Source: Mariniblastus sp. (lineage in GTDB: Bacteria; Planctomycetota; Planctomycetia; Pirellulales; Pirellulaceae). Taken from it: a DNA stretch of 64,000 nucleotides. Of the stretch, positions 34,067-43,871 are shown in pieces. The first letter of the stretch is position 1; every line of letters begins with the position of its first letter. Where the stretch lies: positions 62,001-126,000 of the forward strand of contig JAKVBG010000003.1 of the NCBI GenBank assembly GCA_022447605.1, given 5' to 3'. A model generated the notes under the pieces. The model was not told the origin of the DNA. It made no database searches and worked only from the letters and a program-made list of their open reading frames with translations. A program made the position numbers and the translations under genes.

Positions 34067-34597
34067 TCATTTCTTCCGCGTCTGAACTCCAAACGTTTCC
34101 ATCATCAGTTGGCCACGACCGTCATGGATGGTGATTTCCCACTCCATCTTATCTGGGCCGGAAAACTGAAAATGCATCTTGCCGTGTAGATCAGGGGCGA
34201 CTTGAAATTTCCAGTCCATCCGCTCCAGCTTCGGGTTCCAGCGACCGATTGTTTCTCCCCTTGGAAAACTTTTGTTGCCAAAAAACCAGGAGCGATAGGT
34301 CTTGGATTCGTCGTCGTAATTAATCAGCCAGTGGCCTTTCAAACCATCGTTCATCACCACGTCACCCTGGATAAAACGTTTGTCCAGCACCCATTTAATC
34401 GTTTCTTCGCCCGTACTGGTGCGCTCTACCGGGTTCCAGGCAGCCTTTTTCTCAACCACCTTGTTGACCCAGCTACCGACGCGACGGTTCAACGGCTCCA
34501 AGGGGTCATTTTCACCAGCATCATTTCTGTCCAGAACGGCAGTTCCTGCCAACATCAACGCCCAACAAAAGAGTTGACTAGACTTGGCAATCCACAT
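34067..34597 (-). CDS. exported DUF1579-like protein
   Basis: ATG 34597 is preferred because a GGAGG lies six bases upstream; ATG 34624 is in frame. The 176-residue product has a signal-peptide-like start (WIAKSSQLFCWALMLAGTAVL). The body resembles DUF1579 (LNRRVGSWVNKVV near the start, later WNPKLERMDWKF and a beta-rich C-terminus). These lipocalin-like proteins are of unknown function. It lies between the DUF1559 gene and the large dehydrogenase, all on the minus strand with spacings over 60 bases. Confidence 0.7.
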   Translation of the reverse strand: MWIAKSSQLFCWALMLAGTAVLDRNDAGENDPLEPLNRRVGSWVNKVVEKKAAWNPVERTSTGEETIKWVLDKRFIQGDVVMNDGLKGHWLINYDDESKTYRSWFFGNKSFPRGETIGRWNPKLERMDWKFQVAPDLHGKMHFQFSGPDKMEWEITIHDGRGQLMMETFGVQTRKK

Positions 34598-34666
34598 ATG
34601 CAGCCTCCAATTCTCATTAGACATCCGACAAAACGACTCTTTTAACTTGGCGCCCAGCTGGGTGAA

Positions 34667-37636
34667 CTACTGTTCAGTTGAGGTCTCCAATTGGCTGGTC
34701 GATTTCATGTAGGCCAGCAAATCGACGATCTCCTGGCGGGTGAAATTGTCCAGCAGCCCGGTCGGCATCATCGACACGGTGGACGGCTTGGAATCTTCAA
34801 TCTGGTCGACGTTGATGTTGGTCAAGCGACCCGGGTTGATCATATCTTCCTGGACCATGTAATTCTTGCCATTCAAGTTGACCACCCGGCCACTGACCGT
34901 TCGGCCATCGACCATCTGGAAGATGGTTGCCTGGTATTGGTCCGAGACCGCCTTGCTCGGGTCAATCAAGGTCTCCAACAGGTCACGCGTATTGAAACGG
35001 CGACCCGCATTGGTCAGGTCCGGACCGACAATCCCCCCCTGCCCCTGCACGCGGTGGCACTTGAAGCATTGGGCGGCCGCAAAGATCTGCTTGCCGTTTT
35101 CGATATCCGCCCGGGCAAAATCGATCGGCTCGCCCTGCAACAGGTCATCGACTCCCCATTTCTTGACAAACGGGCGAGCCTTGAGGTCGGCATACGGATC
35201 GATAGGGGTCGGCTGTTTGGCCAGCAAATCAGCCAGTGCGTCCTGTTCTGCCTGGCTCATCGACTTGATCGCCGCCTGGCGAATGTTGTTCAGGTAAGGT
35301 GCAAATGAGTTACCACCCTGCAGCCCGGCCGCGTCGAGGAACCACTGGAAATACCTTTCCCGCAATTCCGGAGTCCATCCGTTCTGAACGTTGTGCAGGA
35401 CGATCGCATAGTGGATCTGCTCTTCCTGGGTCGGCGCCTTTTCCAGCAAGTCGATCGTGGTGGAGACGGCCTGCGGTGCATTGGCTGCCGACAGGAGCCG
35501 CGCCAGCTCGCGATCGAGTTCCGGGTCATTGGCCGGGAAATGGCTGGCCAGCTTCTCGATGGCCGCCTGGGTTGGCGGGTTCGGTTTGCCCATGCGAATC
35601 AGGATCAGGGCGTAGTCACGCAGCAGATGCAAACGCTGCGACTTGGTCAGGTTGCTCCAATCGAGTTTCGACAATTGTTCGACCGCCAGGCCTTGTTGAT
35701 CCGGGTCGCCGACCCGCGCCAGCGCCATGACGGCTTCCAGGATAATTTGCGGGTTCTCTTCCGACTTCAGCTTGCCGATCCACTCGGTCGCCGGGAGATT
35801 CTCCAGAGCCGTGCGGGCCGCATAGCGAACAAACCGATCCGGGCTGGCCAATTTCGACCATTGGCTGACGGTCAGTCCCGCTCCCTGTTTGCCATGCCCC
35901 TTTTCCAACGCCTTGCGAACCGACGCCTGCGCGGTCGGGGGCGGGTACTGGGCGGGGGCGGTTGATTCATCACCCTGGTACGTCACCCGGTACAAGGCTG
36001 ACTGGATTCGTCGGCCACCGACCAGGAAATAGAGCGCGCCGTCAACCGGGTTAACGACCAGGTCCGTCACCGGTAGCGCCGGCGCCGTACAAAAGAGCTC
36101 TTTTTCCGCCTGGAACGAAGCGCCCTCCGGTTTCATGTGGACCGCGTAGATGATGCCGTAACTCCAGTCCGAGATGTAGAGCGCATTCTGGTAACGGGCC
36201 GGGAACTTGGCCCCCGTACCAAACACAATCCCGGTCGGGCTGCCCGGACCAATATCGATCACGGCGGGTAAATTATCGGGGAACCAGGTCGGCCATTTCC
36301 CGGAGCCGTGTCGCCAGCCATACTCGCTGCCACTGGTCACGTGGCAGACGCGCGTGGGGCGATACCACGGCAACCCAACATCCCATTCCATATCGGCATC
36401 GTACGTAAACAGTTCCCCGTTGGGATCGAAGGCGATGTCGTATTCGTTGCGGTACCCGGAGCTGATCAACTCGAAGTTCTTTCCATCCGGATCGATTCGG
36501 CAGACCCAGCCCCCCGGTGCCATGCGGCCGACGGCGTGACCCCGCGCATCGGGCAGACGAGGTGTGGCCTGGTCTTCCTGCCAGACCTGCGTGACACGCG
36601 AGTCCTGGACTTCGGGTAACTGCGTGTGGTTCCCGGCACAGATATAGAGCGATTTCTTGTCCGGGCCCATGACGATCGCGTGGGGACCATGTTCTCCGCC
36701 CCCCTTCATTTCGCGCAGCAGTTCCAGGTGTTCGTACTGGTCATCGTTATCTTTATCCTGCAAGCGGTACAGGCCAGCCGGCCATTGCTTGTTCCCATGG
36801 GCCATGACATACAGACTGCCAAAGGCGTGCAGCAGACCTTGCGCATGGCCGATCGAGAGATCGATCGGCTCGACCTGGACTGGCGACTCTCCCACAGTGA
36901 CACGGTACAGCTTGCCGTACTGATCGGAGGTGATCAGCCGACCCTGGGGGTCGGTAGTGATGGCTACCCAGGAGCCCTGCTCCTGCGGCACCGTGTACAA
37001 CCGCTCGGCGACAAACCCTTTGGGTAGGCGCAGCTTGGCGCCGTCGACCGCCTGATTCTGCGATCCGGCCGGTGAGCTGACCCTCTTTTGAGTCAGGTTC
37101 CAGGGCGCCATATTCGAGGCGCCGAGTTCGGCCGCCTTGTCCCATTGGTTGTCGTCAAAACCTGTTTTGTTCCAACCCTTCTTTCGCTCGTCCGAGACCC
37201 TCCACGTGCCATTGGAGACCAGTTTCACTTCGTCACCGATGATCAGGGAAGCCAGCATGCCGGCCGGGCCACCCTCGTTGGTCGCCTCGATGGCAATCGT
37301 GTTGTCACCCGCAACGAGGTGTTTCTTGATATCGTACCGGGCCACCGTATTCCAGGACGGATGGGTGCCCAGTTTCTTCCCATTGACGTACGTGGTGCAA
37401 CGATTGTCGGCCGTTACCCAGAGCGTGGCCGACGCGTTTGGGTCGGTCACGGTAAGGCGATGACGAAAATACCTCGGGCTGTCTTCCTGATTGGCGGTAG
37501 CAGCCTGGCGGTCGTCCCAGATCCATTTGGCCGTTTTCCATGGATCGAGCTGGGTTGCATCCGAAAGGGCGGGCCCCCAACCAACCAGTAGTCCAGAAAA
37601 AAACAATACTATCGCCGTAGAAAATCGGAGTCTCAT
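34667..37636 (-). CDS. large exported membrane-bound dehydrogenase with Pirellula-type heme-binding domain
   Basis: The 989-residue product has a signal peptide and a galactose-binding-like N-terminal domain (residues 35-190, with FRHRLTVTDPNASATLWVTADNR in part). A six-bladed glucose/sorbosone-dehydrogenase-like beta-propeller follows (about 205-590), then HEAT-like helical repeats (600-850). The C-terminal c-type heme domain has CFKCH in AAQCFKCHRVQGQGG and the block DLLETLIDPSKAVSDQYQ. This is the typical PVC membrane-bound dehydrogenase plus Pirellula/Verrucomicrobium heme domain layout. It probably oxidises a sugar or alcohol and passes electrons to a cytochrome. The substrate is unknown. 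Confidence 0.9.
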   Translation of the reverse strand: MRLRFSTAIVLFFSGLLVGWGPALSDATQLDPWKTAKWIWDDRQAATANQEDSPRYFRHRLTVTDPNASATLWVTADNRCTTYVNGKKLGTHPSWNTVARYDIKKHLVAGDNTIAIEATNEGGPAGMLASLIIGDEVKLVSNGTWRVSDERKKGWNKTGFDDNQWDKAAELGASNMAPWNLTQKRVSSPAGSQNQAVDGAKLRLPKGFVAERLYTVPQEQGSWVAITTDPQGRLITSDQYGKLYRVTVGESPVQVEPIDLSIGHAQGLLHAFGSLYVMAHGNKQWPAGLYRLQDKDNDDQYEHLELLREMKGGGEHGPHAIVMGPDKKSLYICAGNHTQLPEVQDSRVTQVWQEDQATPRLPDARGHAVGRMAPGGWVCRIDPDGKNFELISSGYRNEYDIAFDPNGELFTYDADMEWDVGLPWYRPTRVCHVTSGSEYGWRHGSGKWPTWFPDNLPAVIDIGPGSPTGIVFGTGAKFPARYQNALYISDWSYGIIYAVHMKPEGASFQAEKELFCTAPALPVTDLVVNPVDGALYFLVGGRRIQSALYRVTYQGDESTAPAQYPPPTAQASVRKALEKGHGKQGAGLTVSQWSKLASPDRFVRYAARTALENLPATEWIGKLKSEENPQIILEAVMALARVGDPDQQGLAVEQLSKLDWSNLTKSQRLHLLRDYALILIRMGKPNPPTQAAIEKLASHFPANDPELDRELARLLSAANAPQAVSTTIDLLEKAPTQEEQIHYAIVLHNVQNGWTPELRERYFQWFLDAAGLQGGNSFAPYLNNIRQAAIKSMSQAEQDALADLLAKQPTPIDPYADLKARPFVKKWGVDDLLQGEPIDFARADIENGKQIFAAAQCFKCHRVQGQGGIVGPDLTNAGRRFNTRDLLETLIDPSKAVSDQYQATIFQMVDGRTVSGRVVNLNGKNYMVQEDMINPGRLTNINVDQIEDSKPSTVSMMPTGLLDNFTRQEIVDLLAYMKSTSQLETSTEQ

Positions 37637-37795
37637 TGCTAAAATCTCAGTTGAATGGATGCCATGGGGGATCCATGCGACTCCTTTGCCGACCTGAACC
37701 CCCCGGTTTTACCGATTTCATTTTAGCCGAATTTCCAAGTCCTATCGACCAAGCCAGTCGAATAGGAGTGATTCACAAAAACGGGTTAAAAACGA

Positions 37796-38779
37796 TTGTC
37801 CGACTCCCAAATCAACGCCCTGCTGGCCCATTACCGTCTGCATAACCGAAATGCGGTCACCCACGTGATCCGCACGGCCGTATCCCTGGGGATCATTGCC
37901 GCCCTGGCAGAGGGTCAAAAAACGATCGACCAACTCGCAACACAGCTGGAATTGCAGACCGAACCCCTCTCGCTGTTGCTCAACGTGCTGGTAGAAACTG
38001 AGCTGATCGAGCAATACGGTGACGATTTTGCCCTGTCGACCGTCGCCCGCCTGATCCCCCGCGAATTGAGGGATTTTGGTGATTTCCATTGGAGCCACCT
38101 GGGAGAATTTGTGCGCAGTGGGATCAGCCTTCCCAACGACGAAGCGATACCGGCGACCGATTCCGACTTCCTGGCCCATTCCAAGGCGAACGAATGGCTG
38201 GCAACTCCGGCCGCGCTGAATGTTGCCCAGGTTCTCGACTTTGGTGAGTCCCGCAAGTCATTGCGGGTCCTGGAGATTGGCAGCGGTAGTGCCGTCTTTG
38301 GCGTGACCCTGATCCACCGGGACCCCGAGTCCCGCCTGGTGTTGCTCGACGATGCGGCCGGGTTGAAGCTGGCCCGCAAAACGGTGGAAAGCGTCGGGGT
38401 CGAGAACCGGGTCGATCTGGTGGAGGGGAACTACCTGGAACCGGATCTGGGTGACGATCAATTCGACATGGTCCTGATGTCCGGCATTCTGCATCGTCAC
38501 TCGCTGGAGACCTGCCGGTCGCTGTTCAAGACGGCGCATCAGTTGTTGAAACCCTCCTCGGAAATGGTGGTTGTCGACCTTTTCCCCGGACAGGATAAAG
38601 GTGAACTGAACTACCGGGTCGCCGAACTCGAAATACGCTTGCGCACTTCGGGCGGACAACTTCACGATCCGGCCCGGGTCCAGCATGAAATGGTCATGCA
38701 GGGGTTCGACCAGATTCAGTACGCCCACCTGCCAGCGGCGCCGTATTTCTGGGGTCTGATCCTGGCTACCCGGGATTGA
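37796..38779 (+). CDS. O-methyltransferase-like SAM-dependent methyltransferase with winged-helix N-terminus
   Basis: The 327-residue product starts at TTG 37796; an in-frame TAA just upstream rules out a longer form. Residues 1-90 form a winged-helix dimerisation domain typical of plant/bacterial O-methyltransferases (AALAEGQKTIDQLATQLELQTEPLSLLLN). The Rossmann domain follows with motif I VLEIGSGSAVFGVTL (near residue 160) and RLVLLDDAAG, then the late block MVVVDLFPGQDKG. Members methylate small molecules such as quinones, phenols and antibiotics. It is isolated, so the substrate cannot be guessed. Confidence 0.8.
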   Translation: MSDSQINALLAHYRLHNRNAVTHVIRTAVSLGIIAALAEGQKTIDQLATQLELQTEPLSLLLNVLVETELIEQYGDDFALSTVARLIPRELRDFGDFHWSHLGEFVRSGISLPNDEAIPATDSDFLAHSKANEWLATPAALNVAQVLDFGESRKSLRVLEIGSGSAVFGVTLIHRDPESRLVLLDDAAGLKLARKTVESVGVENRVDLVEGNYLEPDLGDDQFDMVLMSGILHRHSLETCRSLFKTAHQLLKPSSEMVVVDLFPGQDKGELNYRVAELEIRLRTSGGQLHDPARVQHEMVMQGFDQIQYAHLPAAPYFWGLILATRD

Positions 38780-38783
38780 CCCG

Positions 38784-39602
38784 TCATCTAGCGTCCCGTT
38801 TTCTGCAGGCATCGCTGGTCGGGCCATCAAGGTTCACTCGTGGATCGGCCCCCTCTGTCTCAATCCAACCGCGATCGGTGAGCCCAGGCCAACCTTGCGT
38901 TTCGAATCGATCGGCTTCCAAACAGGCCATGACCCCGCTGGCAATCTTCCGGTTCCAGTCCGGATTGGCAGCCGTGCGTCCTGTCGAGTTGCACAGGTCA
39001 TCGGAAAAGACCTGGCTCGACCAACCCGGCTCGCCGCACGGCACAGCCCCGCGCCGCGGGCCCCGTAGTGGGCGGAAGTTCATCATTCGCCGCGCATCGA
39101 AAGCAAAACGGGCTCCCACGCCAGGATTCGACAACCGGGACAGCAATAAATCAGACCACCGCTCCAGTTGCACCCGTAGCTGATTGATGCGGCCAGCTGT
39201 TCGTTCGCGACACGGATCCGCCGCGACAAGCAGGCGCAGAGCCCGGTTGCGGGCTACACTCTGCTGGGCATGCACATTCAGGGCCACGAGCCTCATCCCC
39301 GCGTCAGGGCAGGATTTTTCCCGATCGGAAACCAGAGCAGCCCAGGTTCGGGTCAGTACTTCCGACAACAGGATCTCTTCCAAGACTATCTTGACCGCTG
39401 GCCAGCCAACACGTTCCGGTTCACAATACCGGGCGCCATCTTCCAGTCTGTCCAGGGCATGCATCCAGCGTTGCATCCGGCCTTTGCAGGAGGTCCAATA
39501 CTGCTGGGCCGCCCCGCAGGATGTAGGTTCCCGCCTCAGCACGAGGCGGGTGGAATGACCGGCTAACCAGCTGGCCATGACGGCAAGTTCTCGGGCGTGC
39601 AT
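38784..39602 (-). CDS. hypothetical Arg-rich protein
   Basis: The 272-residue product starts from ATG 39602; an ATG ten codons earlier is possible. It is Arg-, Trp- and Cys-containing with helical stretches (LRLLVAADPCRERTAGRINQLRVQLERWSDLLLSRL in part) and no signal peptide or known motif. It ends five bases from the convergent methyltransferase stop. I do not recognise a family. Length, single frame and composition suggest a real gene, but it could be a diverged or taxon-restricted one. Confidence 0.55.
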   Translation of the reverse strand: MHARELAVMASWLAGHSTRLVLRREPTSCGAAQQYWTSCKGRMQRWMHALDRLEDGARYCEPERVGWPAVKIVLEEILLSEVLTRTWAALVSDREKSCPDAGMRLVALNVHAQQSVARNRALRLLVAADPCRERTAGRINQLRVQLERWSDLLLSRLSNPGVGARFAFDARRMMNFRPLRGPRRGAVPCGEPGWSSQVFSDDLCNSTGRTAANPDWNRKIASGVMACLEADRFETQGWPGLTDRGWIETEGADPRVNLDGPTSDACRKRDAR

Positions 39603-39812
39603 GATGCGGGGTTTTCCTGAAACGGGTAACAAGGTGTTAAGAAGAACAGCAAAACGAGTGCCAAACAGCCGCGAATCGGCCCGCCCCGGCCCGGGGCGCC
39701 CCGCCGCCCATTTCGGTCGACCAACAACAACCTTAACCGGGCGTCACCTGGTGATTTATTTCAACATCACGTTGCCCAATGCCAACAAACCCGCCTTGGA
39801 TGAGATGATTGG

Positions 39813-40811
39813 ATGAACAGGACAACCCAGCCGGATATGAAAACGGACGCCAGCGTTTCAGAATTCATGAAGCGAAATTTCCGTCATTTCAATGCGCGGG
39901 AGACCTTGGCGGCAGCCGAGGCATACCAAAACCATATTGATGAAGGTGGCAAAATGCTGGTCGCCCTGGCGGGTGCCATGAGTACGGCCGAGCTGGGAAT
40001 TTCGCTGGCCGAAATGATTCGTCAGGAAAAGGTACATGCCATTTCCTGCACGGCGGCCAACCTCGAAGAAGATGTGTTCAACCTGGTCGCGCACTCGGAA
40101 TACAGAATCTGCAGCCAGTATCGTGATCTCTCAGCGGAGGACGAAGTCCGCTTGCGCGACGAAGGCTTCAATCGCGTCACGGACACCTGCATCCCGGAAA
40201 GTGTCATGCGACACATCGAGGGACCTTTCATGGAGCAATGTCACGACTTGGCAGAGCGGGGTGAGAGCCAGTTTCCCTACCAGATTTTTTACGAGTTGTT
40301 TGACCGCAACCTGTTGCAGCCCCATTTCGATATCGATCCGACTGACAGTTGGCTGTACGCCGCGTGGGAAAAACAGTTGCCGGTCTACTCCCCAGGATTT
40401 GAAGACTCGACTCTGGGAAACATCTTCTCGGCCAGGGTCATGCAGGGAAAAATCAAGTCTCACCATGCGGTTCGCACGGGAACCGAACAGATGCAAAGCC
40501 TGATCGAATGGTATCTGGAAACCGACCAACAGTCGCCGATCGGTTTCTTCCAGATTGGCGGCGGCATCGCCGGGGACTTTGCCGTCTGCTGCGTGCCGAC
40601 CATCCTGCAGGACCTCCAGCGGGACTGTCGCCTGTGGCAGTATTTTGCCCAAATCTCGGATTCAACAACGTCCTATGGTTCGTATTCCGGCGCGGTTCCC
40701 AATGAAAAAATCACCTGGTACAAACTGGCCCAGGAGACCCCCAAGTTCATGATCAACTCAGACGCCTCGATTGTGGCACCACTCGTTTTTGCTTACGTCC
40801 TGGGACATTGA
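39813..40811 (+). CDS. deoxyhypusine-synthase-like enzyme (possible homospermidine synthase)
   Basis: The 332-residue product matches the deoxyhypusine synthase family. It has the N-terminal FMKRNFRHFNARET, the NAD-binding and spermidine region (GGKMLVALAGAMSTAELG; SCTAANLEEDVFNLV) and IGFFQIGGGIAGDFAVC. The catalytic lysine block is GAVPNEKITWYKL (Lys304, matching the active-site Lys of eukaryotic DHS). Bacteria lack eIF5A, so bacterial members are thought to act on polyamines, for example making homospermidine from spermidine and putrescine. Agmatine-to-putrescine enzymes lie 16 kb away in the same window. The family is sure; the reaction is inferred. Confidence 0.85.
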   Translation: MNRTTQPDMKTDASVSEFMKRNFRHFNARETLAAAEAYQNHIDEGGKMLVALAGAMSTAELGISLAEMIRQEKVHAISCTAANLEEDVFNLVAHSEYRICSQYRDLSAEDEVRLRDEGFNRVTDTCIPESVMRHIEGPFMEQCHDLAERGESQFPYQIFYELFDRNLLQPHFDIDPTDSWLYAAWEKQLPVYSPGFEDSTLGNIFSARVMQGKIKSHHAVRTGTEQMQSLIEWYLETDQQSPIGFFQIGGGIAGDFAVCCVPTILQDLQRDCRLWQYFAQISDSTTSYGSYSGAVPNEKITWYKLAQETPKFMINSDASIVAPLVFAYVLGH

Positions 40812-40986
40812 GGGCTGCCAGAACGGGCCAAATCCCGCATCGACCAGTTCCCGGGCCGCCGCACGGCAATGCCAATTCACCCGGCAAAACGAACCGTTTT
40901 TTCTCTCCTGCGACGGCTCCGCAGTGGCCCCCTGACGGCAACCGGTGCTCCCCGCCCGCCCACCGGCCTATATTCAGGAAAATGCC

Positions 40987-41015
40987 TTACCGATACGGCC
41001 CGTTTTTGATACAAT
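40987..41015 (+). promoter_or_regulatory. candidate promoter of rpmG
   Basis: TTACCG (40987-40992) and TACAAT (41010-41015) are separated by 17 bases, a sigma-70-like arrangement. They lie about 50 bases upstream of the bL33 start. The -35 box is weak. Confidence 0.4.
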
Positions 41016-41064
41016 TCGAGGCTCGAAAAAAGAACGGTAACCCCTCTGCACGTTGGGAGTGGCG

Positions 41065-41238
41065 ATGGCCAAAAAGGGTAAAAGTAAAAAGAAACTGGAA
41101 GTATTGCACCTCGTTTGCGAAGAAACGGGTGACTACAACTACACGATCCGCAGGAAAACGGGTGGTGAAAAACTCAAAGTGAAAAAGTATTCCCCCCGTT
41201 TGCGGAAACATACGATTCACAACGAGAAGAAAAAGTAG
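41065..41238 (+). CDS. rpmG: 50S ribosomal protein bL33
   Basis: The 57-residue basic protein starts at ATG 41065 with GGGAG upstream. It matches bL33: KLEVLHLVCEETGDYNYTIRRKTGGEKLKVKKYSPRLRKHT in part, ending in HNEKKK. It has a single Cys and no paired cysteine knuckles, so it is the zinc-free form. It is a structural part of the large subunit near the E site. It is a monocistronic gene with its own candidate promoter and terminator. Confidence 0.95.
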   Translation: MAKKGKSKKKLEVLHLVCEETGDYNYTIRRKTGGEKLKVKKYSPRLRKHTIHNEKKK

Positions 41239-41287
41239 GATCGGCCAAGGGCCCCTCCGTACTTCCCCCTGCCATTTGCCTTTCTCC

Positions 41288-41314
41288 CAGCCGGCCTCAG
41301 CCGGCTGTTTTTTT
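41288..41314 (+). terminator. intrinsic terminator after rpmG
   Basis: CAGCCGGC (41288-41295) and GCCGGCTG (41300-41307) form a perfect 8-bp stem with loop CTCA, followed by seven T (41308-41314). It lies 50 bases after the rpmG stop. Confidence 0.9.
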
Positions 41315-41377
41315 GTACCTTTCTGCTAGGATGTCGATCGGTCAACCTCACTGCTTGCAACCAAGAGGATTCACTCG

Positions 41378-43141
41378 ATGCCTTTAAGATGGACCGTCCA
41401 GCAACACGACATGGCCGCCATCGAATCCTTGCAGTCAACCTGTAGCGTGTCGCCTGTCCTGGCACAACTGCTGGCCGTTCGAGGAATCACCCACCCGGAA
41501 CAGGTTAGCCGTTTCCTCGATCTCAAGATGACCGGGCTTCGTCCGCCCAACGAATTGCCTGGCGTTTCGGGGGCGGTCGACCTGATCCTCGACGCGATTG
41601 ATCGAAAAAGAAAAATTACGATCTACGGCGATTACGATGCGGACGGAATGACCTCCACGGCCATACTCTACCACTGCCTCCAACTGCTGGACTGCCCCGT
41701 CAACTACTATGTGCCCAACCGGCTGGATGATGGCTATGGGCTGAATTCCAACGCGCTGGAAAAACTGAAACAACGAGGGACAGAACTGGTGATTACCGTG
41801 GACTGCGGCATTGCCAGTATCGATGATGTCCAGCGGGCCAAGGAGCTTGGGCTGCAGATCATCGTGACGGACCACCATCATGTCGGCGAACAGCTGCCGG
41901 CAGCTGACGCCATCGTCCATCCCGCCCTGCCCGGTACCGAATACCCGTTCGAGGGGCTATGTGGTGCCGGTGTTGCCTTCAAACTGGCCTGGGCCCTTTG
42001 CCAGCGGCATTGCGGGTCGGAAAAATTGCCGGAGCGTTACCGGAACTTTCTTTTCCGGGCCATCTCCCTGGCCGCAATCGGTACGATTGCCGATGTGGTT
42101 CCCCTGTTGGATGAAAACCGGATCCTGGTACACCACGGCTTGAACTGCCTGCGCCAGTTTGCCAACCCTGGACTGGCCCATCTCATGCAACTTTGCAAGC
42201 TGACCGACAAGCCGAAGCTCGCTGCGGAAGATGTCGCGTTTTCCATCGGCCCCCGCTTGAACGCCGCCGGGCGTCTCGGCCAGGCCCAACTCGGCGTCGA
42301 ACTGTTGACCCTGGACTCGGAAGAGCGCGGGAAGGCATTGGCCGATTATATCGACCAGCTAAACAAGAGCCGGGATTCACTGGACCGCAAGATATCGCGG
42401 GCGGCCAACAAGCTGATCGAAGAACAGTTTGATCCCAGCAACGAACCCGCGCTCGTTCTCGCCCAAGCCGACTGGCACCTGGGTGTCATCGGGATCGTGG
42501 CGGGACGTATCGCAGAAAAGTACCACCGGCCCACGGTCCTGATTTCGATCGACAAGCTGAACCAAAAACCTGCGGTCGGGTCCGCCCGTACGTCCTGTGG
42601 AGTTGACCTGTACCAGGCCATCTCCCAGTGCTCGGAACTGCTGGTCAAGTTTGGCGGTCACCGCGCAGCGGCCGGTCTTTCCATTGAGCCGGACATGATC
42701 GATCCGTTTCGGGCAGCCTTCTGTGAGCAGGTGGCCCAGCAAGTGGCTGTAGAAGACCTGATTCCCGAACTGGACATCGACGCCGAAGCCCCGCTCAGCC
42801 AGTTGAGCCTGGAAACGGTTAACGACCTGGAAAAGCTGGCTCCCTTTGGACAGGATAACCCGCGCCCGCTGTTGTGCGCCACGCAGGTTCGCCTGGCAGC
42901 GGAACCGAAGACCATGGGTGCCGACAATCGACACCTGGCGTTGCAACTGGAACAGCACCAGGTCCGAATGCGAGGTGTCGGTTTCGGCAAAAGCGACTGG
43001 ATTGAACACCTGACTGACGGAACCGAGTATTTTGACTTTGCCTTCAAGCCGGTGATCAATGAGTTTCGAGGACGGCGCAACGTCGAACTTCACCTGGTCG
43101 ATTATCGCCAATCCCAGCCCGCCCCGCTGCCAACACCTTGA
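41378..43141 (+). CDS. recJ: single-stranded-DNA-specific 5'-3' exonuclease RecJ
   Basis: The 587-residue product has the DHH phosphoesterase core: TIYGDYDADGMTSTAIL (motif I), ITVDCGIAS (motif II), IVTDHHHVGEQ (the DHH motif) and GAGVAFKLAWAL. The DHHA1 block GGHRAAAGLSI follows, and a C-terminal OB-fold-like part includes LAPFGQDNPRPLL. RecJ degrades single-stranded DNA in mismatch repair, recombination and base excision repair. Uracil-DNA glycosylase follows after ten bases, so these two DNA repair genes probably share a transcript. The length is typical. Confidence 0.95.
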   Translation: MPLRWTVQQHDMAAIESLQSTCSVSPVLAQLLAVRGITHPEQVSRFLDLKMTGLRPPNELPGVSGAVDLILDAIDRKRKITIYGDYDADGMTSTAILYHCLQLLDCPVNYYVPNRLDDGYGLNSNALEKLKQRGTELVITVDCGIASIDDVQRAKELGLQIIVTDHHHVGEQLPAADAIVHPALPGTEYPFEGLCGAGVAFKLAWALCQRHCGSEKLPERYRNFLFRAISLAAIGTIADVVPLLDENRILVHHGLNCLRQFANPGLAHLMQLCKLTDKPKLAAEDVAFSIGPRLNAAGRLGQAQLGVELLTLDSEERGKALADYIDQLNKSRDSLDRKISRAANKLIEEQFDPSNEPALVLAQADWHLGVIGIVAGRIAEKYHRPTVLISIDKLNQKPAVGSARTSCGVDLYQAISQCSELLVKFGGHRAAAGLSIEPDMIDPFRAAFCEQVAQQVAVEDLIPELDIDAEAPLSQLSLETVNDLEKLAPFGQDNPRPLLCATQVRLAAEPKTMGADNRHLALQLEQHQVRMRGVGFGKSDWIEHLTDGTEYFDFAFKPVINEFRGRRNVELHLVDYRQSQPAPLPTP

Positions 43142-43151
43142 CCCGTGATTC

Positions 43152-43871
43152 ATGACTCTTTCCAGCGCATGGCCCCGTGAAACCGATTGGAATGAACGCC
43201 TGGGAGACTATCTGGCCAGTCCCTCCTTTGAGCGACTCGACCAATACATGGCGAATGAAAGAAAACACCACACGGTGTATCCCTGCAGGGACCAGGTGTT
43301 CCGGGCTTTCCAGCTCACGCCCTTCGCTCAAACACGTGTCGTGATCCTGGGGCAGGACCCATACCACGGTCCTGGCCAGGCAGACGGGCTGGCCTTCTCG
43401 GTACCGCCGGGCTTCCCCCCTCCACCCTCGCTGCGAAACATCCTCCAGGAACTCACTACCGACCTCAACCTTCCCCTCAAAAAGACGGTGGGTGGAGATT
43501 TGACGAGCTGGGCCCGACAGGGCGTTCTCCTGCTCAACACGGTGTTGACGGTCCGCCAGGGAGAGGCGGGTTCCCACCAGAAGCAGGGATGGGAAACGCT
43601 GACCGATCATGTCATGGAATCACTCAATCACCATCCCCAGCAGCTGGTGTTTATCCTGTGGGGACAAATGGCCGGACGAAAAGCTGCCCTGATCGATTCG
43701 CGACACACAACGATTCAATCCGCCCACCCCTCTCCCCTCTCCTGTTACCGCGGGTTCTGGGGGAGCCGGCCGTTTTCCAGGGCCAATGCCGCGCTGGAAT
43801 CGGATCGGCAACGGCCCATCTGCTGGGAGAGTGTTTTCCAGCCCCTGACCACGGAGCCGGACCCGCGCTAG
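43152..43871 (+). CDS. ung: uracil-DNA glycosylase (family 1)
   Basis: The 239-residue product has the family 1 signature: the water-activating motif VVILGQDPYHGPGQADGLAFSV with the catalytic Asp, WARQGVLLLNTVLTV and the DNA-intercalation loop QSAHPSPLSCYRGFWG. It removes uracil from DNA as the first step of base excision repair. It follows recJ by ten bases. The extreme C-terminus is a little longer than in E. coli. Confidence 0.95.
   Translation: MTLSSAWPRETDWNERLGDYLASPSFERLDQYMANERKHHTVYPCRDQVFRAFQLTPFAQTRVVILGQDPYHGPGQADGLAFSVPPGFPPPPSLRNILQELTTDLNLPLKKTVGGDLTSWARQGVLLLNTVLTVRQGEAGSHQKQGWETLTDHVMESLNHHPQQLVFILWGQMAGRKAALIDSRHTTIQSAHPSPLSCYRGFWGSRPFSRANAALESDRQRPICWESVFQPLTTEPDPR

Noticed and set aside
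40890..40915. T-run after the DHS-like gene as a terminator
   Set aside because: No stable stem precedes the T-run.
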